Source of the DNA: Bacteroidota bacterium
Lineage (GTDB): Bacteria; Bacteroidota; Bacteroidia; Flavobacteriales; Crocinitomicaceae
DNA length: 5,213 nt
Reading direction: 5' to 3'
NCBI GenBank assembly: GCA_005798205.1
Contig: SYKJ01000040.1
Coordinates: 1-5,213, forward strand
Below the pieces are notes generated by a model, which was not told where the DNA came from, ran no database searches, and was given only the letters and a program-made list of their open reading frames with translations. The position numbers and the translations under genes are program-made. This document shows positions 1 through 5,213 of the stretch, piece by piece. Every line of letters starts with the position of its first letter. Position 1 is the first letter of the stretch.

Positions 1-1173
1 GCATTAGGTCGAGATGTTCTTAACGCTGTTTCTCCAGGCCAATTAATGATTAAAATTTGTCATGAGGAGCTAGTAGCTTTAATGGGTGGAAACGAAGCTG
101 AAATAAATAGTAAGGGAAATCCAGGGATAATTTTAATGTCAGGACTTCAGGGATCTGGAAAGACCACTTTTTCAGGTAAATTAGCATCTTTTCTAAAAAA
201 TAAAAAGAAAAAATCAGTACTTCTTGTTGCTTGTGATGTTTATCGTCCTGCTGCGATTGATCAACTACAAGTTCTTGGAGAACAGTTGGGAATTGAAGTT
301 TTTGCAAACAAAGAGGATAAAGACCCAGTTAGAATTGCGAATTCTGCTGTAAATCACGCAAAAAGTAAGTCGATTGATGTTGTAATAATAGATACAGCTG
401 GTCGTTTGGCAATCGATGAACAAATGATGGATGAAATTGCACGTGTAAAACATGCGGTCAATCCAACCGAAACGCTTTTTGTAGTCGATGCAATGACGGG
501 TCAGGATGCTGTAAATACAGCAAAAGCATTTGATGAAAGAATTAATTTTGATGGCGTTGTCCTAACGAAATTAGATGGAGATACGCGCGGAGGAGCAGCT
601 TTGTCAATTAAGGCAATTGTAAATAAACCCATTAAGTTTGTTGGAACAGGGGAGAAAATGGATGCATTGGATATTTTTTATCCAAGTCGAATGGCGGATC
701 GTATTCTTGGAATGGGAGATGTTGTTTCTCTAGTTGAACGTGCTCAAGAGCATTTTAATGAAGAGGAAGCACGAAGATTGCAAAAGAGAATTCATAAAGA
801 TCAATTTGACTTTAATGACTTTTTAGCTCAACTGCAACAAGTAAAAAAAATGGGAAATGCCAAAGATTTAATGGGTATGATTCCAGGTATTGGGAAATCG
901 ATGAAAGATGTTGATATTCCAGATGATATTTTTAAAGGTGCTGAGGCAATGATTCAGTCAATGACACCTAAAGAACGCGCTAATCCAGATTTACTAAATA
1001 TGACACGCAAAGCAAGAATTGCCAAAGGATCTGGAATGAATATGATTGAGATTAATAAACTAATAAAGCAATATGAAGATATGCGAAAAATGATGAAATT
1101 AATGAGCAATCCTCGTAATGCAATGTCAATGATGAATAAATTAAAAGGGATGGGCGGAATGCCTGGAATGTAA
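1..1173 (+). CDS. ffh: Signal recognition particle GTPase Ffh (SRP54), 5'-partial
   Basis: Ffh binds the SRP RNA, recognises hydrophobic signal sequences emerging from the ribosome and, with the receptor FtsY, delivers the nascent chain to the membrane translocon. The frame is open from base 1 (visible residues begin ALGRDVLNAVSPGQ), so the ATG at 46 is internal; 390 residues are visible, and about 50-60 of the N domain are missing compared with the usual 440-450. In visible-residue numbering the NG domain shows the P-loop GLQGSGKTT (48-56), DVYRPAAIDQL (79-89), DTAGR (131-135), TKLDGDTRGG (189-198) and VGTGEKMDAL (214-223). The methionine-rich M domain follows from about 250, with the RNA-binding segment RKARIAKGSG (336-345) and 12 Met in the last 45 residues. 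The gene ends with TAA at 1171-1173, directly abutting the next ATG. All GTPase motifs are intact. FtsY is excluded by the M domain. Confidence 0.98.
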   Translation, partial: ALGRDVLNAVSPGQLMIKICHEELVALMGGNEAEINSKGNPGIILMSGLQGSGKTTFSGKLASFLKNKKKKSVLLVACDVYRPAAIDQLQVLGEQLGIEVFANKEDKDPVRIANSAVNHAKSKSIDVVIIDTAGRLAIDEQMMDEIARVKHAVNPTETLFVVDAMTGQDAVNTAKAFDERINFDGVVLTKLDGDTRGGAALSIKAIVNKPIKFVGTGEKMDALDIFYPSRMADRILGMGDVVSLVERAQEHFNEEEARRLQKRIHKDQFDFNDFLAQLQQVKKMGNAKDLMGMIPGIGKSMKDVDIPDDIFKGAEAMIQSMTPKERANPDLLNMTRKARIAKGSGMNMIEINKLIKQYEDMRKMMKLMSNPRNAMSMMNKLKGMGGMPGM

Positions 1174-2121
1174 ATGGAGCAATACGATATTTATCCTTCT
1201 AAACCGATAATTGAGAAAGTTAAAGTTGAAAGTAATTGGGGATTAACCGCGTTTTCTCTTGTTCTATTTGTAGGTGTTTTTCTTTTAATTTTTTCTGATG
1301 AACTCAATTTCGTTTTTTTTCTAATATTAGTTTTATTTATTCATGAAATGGGTCATTTCACCTTCATGAAATTATTTAAATACGAAAATGTTAGAATGCT
1401 CTTCATTCCCTTAATGGGCGCTTTTGTTCAAGGTAGTAAAGAAAGATATTCTCAAACTCAAAGCTTTATTGTTGTCGCTGCAGGCCCTTTTCCTGGAATT
1501 TTTCTTGGTATTTTAACATTGTTTATATCGTCACACTATCATTTATATTGGCTACTTGAATTGTCATTCCTTTTCCTTTTTTTAAATATCATCAATTTAA
1601 TTCCAATTGATCCCTTGGATGGAGGTCAATTATTTAAACTTTTGGTTCATAAAAAAAGAGATATTTTTTTAATCATTTTTGCTTTTATATCATCCTTAGT
1701 TTTAATTATTGTTGGATTTTTAATATGGTCATGGGTTACCATGATATTTGGATTTTTTATGGGAATCAGAATTCGAGGTATGCAACGAAATTACCAAATT
1801 CGAAAGTTGTTAAATCAGCAAAGTGTAAATTATGTTTCCACTTATGATGAACTTTCTAACCGCGACTACGCAATGATTAGAGATGTAATTGTATCAGAAA
1901 CTCCGGCATTGAAAAAGTATTTAGAGGTTTCAGATGAGCAAAATGATGATGTTATTGCTTCCCATGTAAATTCAGTGCTTATAGCTCCAGTTGCATACGA
2001 TGCTACTCTTTGGTTGAAGTTTACAATTGTTGCCTTGTGGATCTTCCTCGTATTTTTTCCTTTAATACTTTTGGTCTTTTATCGTTCCATATTTTTGGAT
2101 TGGTATTTAGCCCTTCAATAA
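1174..2121 (+). CDS. M50 (site-2-protease-like) membrane zinc metallopeptidase
   Basis: A 315-residue multi-pass membrane protein with the two hallmark motifs of intramembrane M50 peptidases. HEMGH at 57-61 sits in a hydrophobic segment (His57 and His61 as zinc ligands, Glu58 as catalytic base). NLIPIDPLDGG at 141-151 fits N-x-x-P-x4-D-G and supplies the third ligand, Asp149. A conserved-type AGPFPG turn lies at 103-108. Hydrophobic segments are near 24-41, 45-65, 98-119, 124-145, 163-199 and 281-304. No PDZ domain is visible, unlike RseP; instead a soluble stretch of about 80 residues (200-278) precedes a last membrane segment. Family members cleave substrates within or next to the membrane; the substrate here is unknown. 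The start is the ATG directly after the ffh stop (TAAATG), suggesting translational coupling; no Shine-Dalgarno is evident. The catalytic motifs are complete, so an active enzyme is expected. Confidence 0.9.
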   Translation: MEQYDIYPSKPIIEKVKVESNWGLTAFSLVLFVGVFLLIFSDELNFVFFLILVLFIHEMGHFTFMKLFKYENVRMLFIPLMGAFVQGSKERYSQTQSFIVVAAGPFPGIFLGILTLFISSHYHLYWLLELSFLFLFLNIINLIPIDPLDGGQLFKLLVHKKRDIFLIIFAFISSLVLIIVGFLIWSWVTMIFGFFMGIRIRGMQRNYQIRKLLNQQSVNYVSTYDELSNRDYAMIRDVIVSETPALKKYLEVSDEQNDDVIASHVNSVLIAPVAYDATLWLKFTIVALWIFLVFFPLILLVFYRSIFLDWYLALQ

Positions 2122-2153
2122 GTTTGTTGATCATACAAAATTCTTGTTTTCAG

Positions 2154-2855
2154 ATGCTTAAATTACTTTTGATATTTGTTATTTTAATCTCTACTACTTA
2201 TAGTTTTACCCAATGTAACCGTGTTCTAGTTTCTGGACGTGTAATTGATTCATTGAGGCCACAAACTTTTTATAATTTAATGGTGATTAATAAAACGGTT
2301 GGTCGTGGTGTTTTTGGAGAACCAAATGGCAGTTTTTCAGTTTACGTGATGCCAAATGATCTTATTGCTCTTTCAATTAAAGAATATCCCATTTATGAGT
2401 TTTTTGCCATACCAGACGAAAATTGTCAGTGTAAGGTTAATGCGTATATCGAACAACTTCCGCAAGAAATAGAGGAGGTTATCGTTCGCCCCTTGAAGAC
2501 CTTATCTCAAATAAAAGATGAACGACAAGCATTGTCGATGCGTGAAACTCGTCTAGTAACTGGGATAAATATGTTGGAAAGTCCAATAACTGCTTTGTAC
2601 CAAGCTTTTTCTAAAAAAGAACAAAATAAACGTTGGATTCAGGAACAAAAATACAAAGATGATCAGAGACGTATTGTAAAAGAGTTATTGCGTTTGTATG
2701 TCGCTTTTGACATCATTAACATGACAGAAGAAGATTTTGATTCCTTCATTCAGTTTTTAAATATAGACGACGATTTCTTGAAAACAGCCTCAGAAATGGA
2801 GTTGATTTTATTTATAAAAGACAAGTTTGATCACTATAATTATTTAAAAAAATAA
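2154..2855 (+). CDS. Secreted protein with carboxypeptidase-regulatory-like domain, function unknown
   Basis: A 233-residue protein starting with a clear signal peptide (about residues 1-20: positive residue 3, then LLLIFVILI and a polar end near TYSFTQ). C21 follows, but the preceding residues do not form a lipobox, so a soluble periplasmic or surface protein is favoured over a lipoprotein. Residues about 26-100 (beginning VSGRVIDS, with PNGSFSVYV at 57-65) resemble the carboxypeptidase-regulatory-like beta-sandwich found in many Bacteroidota envelope proteins, often at the start of TonB-dependent receptors. No plug or barrel follows. The rest is charged and probably helical, with ESPITALYQAFSKKEQ (142-157) and an acidic stretch ending near 218. 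C91 and C93 form a CQC pair. I chose the ATG at 2154 because it begins the signal peptide; upstream in-frame starts, such as 2010, would overlap the peptidase gene by over 100 bp. It lies 32 bp after that gene, likely in the same operon. Confidence 0.85.
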   Translation: MLKLLLIFVILISTTYSFTQCNRVLVSGRVIDSLRPQTFYNLMVINKTVGRGVFGEPNGSFSVYVMPNDLIALSIKEYPIYEFFAIPDENCQCKVNAYIEQLPQEIEEVIVRPLKTLSQIKDERQALSMRETRLVTGINMLESPITALYQAFSKKEQNKRWIQEQKYKDDQRRIVKELLRLYVAFDIINMTEEDFDSFIQFLNIDDDFLKTASEMELILFIKDKFDHYNYLKK

Positions 2856-2856
2856 T
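2839..2856 (+). terminator. Possible weak hairpin at the convergent gene ends
   Basis: ATTATTT (2839-2845) and AAATAAT (2850-2856) form a perfect 7-bp inverted repeat around a 4-base A loop. It spans the stop codon of the secreted-protein gene and is followed by T-rich sequence (2858-2874). The stem is entirely A/T and therefore weak, and in DNA this AT-rich such repeats arise by chance. It is the only candidate stop signal I could find between the converging genes. Confidence 0.2.
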
Positions 2857-2858
2857 CT

Positions 2859-4046
2859 TTACTGATTTCTTTTTGTAGGCTCCCAAACACTACTTTTCAC
2901 ACCTTTCGAGTATTTTAAGAATCCAATAAATAAAGCACAATTCATCAAAGTGAAATGCGTAAGAAATCTCAAAATCCAACTATTGATTTTTACTGATTTT
3001 AGCATGATATCAATAATTACCAGAGAGAAGCAGATACTAATTCCAATTAAAAAATAAAAGTAGATGTTCTCTTTTTCAACTAAAAATGGTAAAATTAAAA
3101 GTATAATTAAGATTAAAAAAGGTGTAAGCCACCTCAATACTTTATGAGAAAAAAATACAAAAGCTACCCATGAAAAATCAAATAGAAGGTGTTTAAAATG
3201 AAATAGATTTTGAAAATTTCCTGTTGAAATTCGAATTTTTCTATTGAACTCATCTTTCAAGTTATTCGATACATCCTCGAAGACAAGTGCTTTAGGCTCA
3301 TTTATACTTTTAAACCCTTTTTCAAGAATCAGCATATTTAGATAGAAATCATCTACCAGAAAATGCGAAGGTATCTCGCCCCATAAATTTTTTCTAAAAG
3401 CAAAACATCCTCCAAAAGGGCCCATCATTGCTCCCCAAAGTAAACTCTCTCCTTGTTTTACAGAAACTTCGGATGAAATGTACGTTTTTTCTTGAAAGGA
3501 AATCCCATCTTTTTTTATCCCTATATTTTGCATTTTTGAATCAACAAGACCAATAGTAGAATTTTTAAAATGTTTTACTAATTCAAATATTGTTTGTTTA
3601 TCAAACAAGACATTTGCATCGGTCATTATTATTAAGTCGTTTTTTGCTTTCTTGACTAGTTGATTTACAATACTTATTTTTCCTGATCGGATTTTAAACT
3701 CTATTAATTGGAGATTTAAAAATTTATTTGATAATTCACCTACCAATTTATTTGTGTTGTCTGTTGAACAATCAGAACCAACAAGTACTTCAATTTTATT
3801 TTTAGGGTAGTTGCTATTGAAAACACTAATAATCTTATCTCGAATAAGGGCCTCTTCATTATGAGCCGCGATAATAATACTTACAAAGGGTAGGTCCTCT
3901 CCGTATTCAAAAATATCTTGGTTTTGAACTTTGTTAATTGAAAAGAGGCGTATGATAAGTTGATAAAATAAATAGGTGTAAAGTATCAAAAATACACTGG
4001 CAAAAAATATAATTTCGAGGCAATAGTGGAGTGCTTGATTGTTCAT
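2859..4046 (-). CDS. Membrane-anchored family 2 glycosyltransferase
   Basis: A processive-type GT2 enzyme of 395 residues that probably transfers sugar from a nucleotide-sugar donor at the cytoplasmic face of the inner membrane during polysaccharide synthesis. One membrane segment (about 10-35) precedes a GT-A domain with FVSIIIAAHNEE (54-65), VGSDCSTDNT (89-98, Asp92 binding nucleotide), MTDAN (141-145, a DxN version of the DxD metal site), the acceptor-side GPFGGCFAFRK (209-219) and VDD (231-233, likely catalytic base). RKIRISTGNFQNL (269-281) stands where related synthases have the Q/RxxRW region. Three C-terminal membrane segments follow (about 305-323, 328-349, 361-379), and the tail WEPTKR resembles the ends of related enzymes. 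The layout is that of the cellulose/hyaluronan/poly-GlcNAc synthase-like group, but the sugar cannot be read from sequence. The start ATG (4046) is 37 bp after the GT4 gene, so the two are probably co-transcribed. Confidence 0.92.
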   Translation of the reverse strand: MNNQALHYCLEIIFFASVFLILYTYLFYQLIIRLFSINKVQNQDIFEYGEDLPFVSIIIAAHNEEALIRDKIISVFNSNYPKNKIEVLVGSDCSTDNTNKLVGELSNKFLNLQLIEFKIRSGKISIVNQLVKKAKNDLIIMTDANVLFDKQTIFELVKHFKNSTIGLVDSKMQNIGIKKDGISFQEKTYISSEVSVKQGESLLWGAMMGPFGGCFAFRKNLWGEIPSHFLVDDFYLNMLILEKGFKSINEPKALVFEDVSNNLKDEFNRKIRISTGNFQNLFHFKHLLFDFSWVAFVFFSHKVLRWLTPFLILIILLILPFLVEKENIYFYFLIGISICFSLVIIDIMLKSVKINSWILRFLTHFTLMNCALFIGFLKYSKGVKSSVWEPTKRNQ

Positions 4047-4083
4047 TGACTCAACAATATTAAGTAAATTTTACAAAAGAAAA

Positions 4084-5213
4084 TTACGTGTAACTTAAAG
4101 TAAAAAGAGCTGATTTTAATTTCTCTCTAATTTTTTCGGAGGAAAATTCCTTATTGACATGTTTTAGTCCTTCAACTCCGCGTTTTTTTCGTTCATTCTC
4201 GTTTTGTATTAAAAAGATTAAATCATCAATAAGATCTTGTTTTGTTATGCAGATTTTCTGAGATTCAGGAAGGAAAAGACCTTCGCTAGCAATTTCAGTT
4301 AACACACAAGGCATACCATGGTTTAATGCTTCTAGAACTTTAATTTTTACACCAGATCCAGATTGAAGGGGTGCTATGAAGATTCCATTCTGTAAAAAAA
4401 ATTCGCTGGAATTTTTGACAAAGCCATGAAACTTTATTCCAGCTATATTTTTTAATTCTTTGATATTTTCATTTTCATCACCAGCAATGTTTAAAGTAAT
4501 AGAGGGAAATTCTTTTTTTATAATAGGAAAGATTTCTTTAGCAAACCATTTCATTGCCTCACTATTTGGTAACCAATTAAATGAACCAATAAAACACAAT
4601 GAAGTATCCGAGTAATCAGTTTTCTCTGCTTGTTTTTCAATTGAAACAGGGATACAGAAATTTGGTTTATTCGTTATTCCCTTCATTTTTCCTTCATCTA
4701 TTTTTGAAAGTGGAAGAATAAAATCGACAGATTTAAGGCTAATTATTTCCTCAGATTTCAAGTTTTTAGCCAATGATTTCATGTAAAATCGCTTTAAAAA
4801 ATTCTTTTCGTTATTCGCTAACTGTTCCCAAATTTGATGTTCTATATTGTGTGCTCGGTATCCAAATTTTGCTTTGCTAATTTTTTTTAACCTATCAAGA
4901 TAAATCGTTGTAAAGAGGCCTTCAAAAATGATAATATCGTATTCATTTTTATTGCACAATTCTATTAAGTGAGTTTGAACAGCAATACTATTAAAACGAG
5001 ATAGGTTATACGATTTAGATTTAAAATAGGCTTTAAATGCAGAAAATAAACGAATTTTTGTGTCGACGAAAACAGATGAAAAATGAATTTTTTCAATTAT
5101 AGGAAAATAGTTTGTGTTCAATCCGTGCTTGTGGGTATTAATGCAAAAATATTCTATATGATTGATCTCATTAAACGATGATAAATCAAGTAGAAATTTG
5201 TTCATCGCTAAGC
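4084..5213 (-). CDS. Family 4 (GT-B) glycosyltransferase, 5'-partial
   Basis: A GT-B fold retaining glycosyltransferase, probably cytoplasmic, adding a sugar to a lipid-linked glycan or similar acceptor. Numbering from the Met at 5205 (373 residues), the N-terminal Rossmann half includes YDIIIFEGLF (89-98) and the signature RAHNIEHQIWE (117-127). The C-terminal donor-binding half shows FIGSFNWLPN (205-214), IAGDENEN (240-247), HGFVKN (260-265), and APLQSGSGVKIKVLEALNHG (278-297) with Lys287 and Glu292 in the usual nucleotide-sugar positions. The frame continues upstream of 5205 with codons for Leu-Ala to the window edge, and no first beta strand with a glycine-rich loop precedes it. About 25-35 residues are therefore expected beyond 5213, and 5205 is an internal Met. 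The gene lies 37 bp upstream of the GT2 gene on the same strand, as in a capsule or exopolysaccharide cluster. Donor and acceptor are unknown. Confidence 0.92.
   Translation of the reverse strand, partial: LAMNKFLLDLSSFNEINHIEYFCINTHKHGLNTNYFPIIEKIHFSSVFVDTKIRLFSAFKAYFKSKSYNLSRFNSIAVQTHLIELCNKNEYDIIIFEGLFTTIYLDRLKKISKAKFGYRAHNIEHQIWEQLANNEKNFLKRFYMKSLAKNLKSEEIISLKSVDFILPLSKIDEGKMKGITNKPNFCIPVSIEKQAEKTDYSDTSLCFIGSFNWLPNSEAMKWFAKEIFPIIKKEFPSITLNIAGDENENIKELKNIAGIKFHGFVKNSSEFFLQNGIFIAPLQSGSGVKIKVLEALNHGMPCVLTEIASEGLFLPESQKICITKQDLIDDLIFLIQNENERKKRGVEGLKHVNKEFSSEKIREKLKSALFTLSYT

Noticed and set aside
50..453. Two minus-strand open frames (50-307 and 265-453)
   Set aside because: They lie opposite conserved ffh GTPase coding sequence, have no recognisable motifs, and look like antisense shadows of a real gene.
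843..850. Run of eight A in ffh as a programmed slippage site
   Set aside because: The run encodes a normal Val-Lys-Lys-Met stretch in the M domain, there is no stimulatory structure I can see, and ffh is not known to use frameshifting.
1313..1320. Run of eight T in the M50 gene as a phase-variation tract
   Set aside because: Eight-base A or T runs are expected by chance in DNA this AT-rich, and the frame is intact on both sides.
2010..2153. Upstream in-frame extension of the secreted-protein gene, with a possible ATG at 2010
   Set aside because: It would overlap the 3' end of the M50 gene in another frame by 112 bp and bury the signal peptide about 48 residues inside the protein. The ATG at 2154 gives a normal signal peptide.
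3610..3626. GT2 metal site MTDAN as a sign of an inactive enzyme
   Set aside because: DxN in place of DxD is tolerated in this group of GT2 enzymes, and the nucleotide-binding Asp and the downstream DD pair are present.
4047..4083. Possible Bacteroidota-type promoter before the GT2 gene
   Set aside because: On the minus strand TAATATTG has one mismatch to the TAnnTTTG -7 element, but the nearest upstream TTG is only 11 bases away instead of about 19-20. An operon with the GT4 gene explains the gap better.

Overview
The window looks like chromosomal DNA of a low-GC Bacteroidota bacterium, probably a member of the Flavobacteriales. The grounds are the AT-rich codon use, the absence of clear Shine-Dalgarno sequences before the start codons, a secreted protein with a carboxypeptidase-regulatory-like domain (a very common module in this phylum), and a GT4 enzyme of a type I associate with Bacteroidota polysaccharide clusters. 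The placement is inference; no rRNA or other marker gene is present to prove it.

The plus-strand half (1-2855) holds three tightly packed genes. First is ffh, the signal recognition particle GTPase, whose 5' end lies outside the window. Its TAA stop is followed with no gap by the ATG of a multi-pass M50 (site-2-protease-like) membrane metallopeptidase. After 32 bp comes a small secreted protein with an N-terminal beta-sandwich-like domain and a charged, probably helical C-terminal half. The spacing suggests one transcription unit with a protein export and cell envelope theme, although a functional link between ffh and the other two is only a hypothesis.

The minus-strand half (2859-5213) holds two glycosyltransferase genes transcribed towards the first group: a GT4 enzyme (upstream, entering the window from the right edge) and, 37 bp downstream, a membrane-anchored GT2 enzyme. 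They look like the tail end of an exopolysaccharide, capsule or O-antigen gene cluster. The two transcription units converge with only 3 bp between the stop codons.

Both outer genes are cut by the window edges. The GT4 frame stays open past its first in-window ATG (5205), and the residues there match the interior of the family, so that ATG is almost certainly not the real start. There are no RNA genes, CRISPR arrays, insertion sequences, attachment sites or large repeats that I can see, and no intergenic stretch longer than 37 bp. I found no convincing novel system; the most interesting point is the ffh / M50 peptidase / secreted protein neighbourhood.
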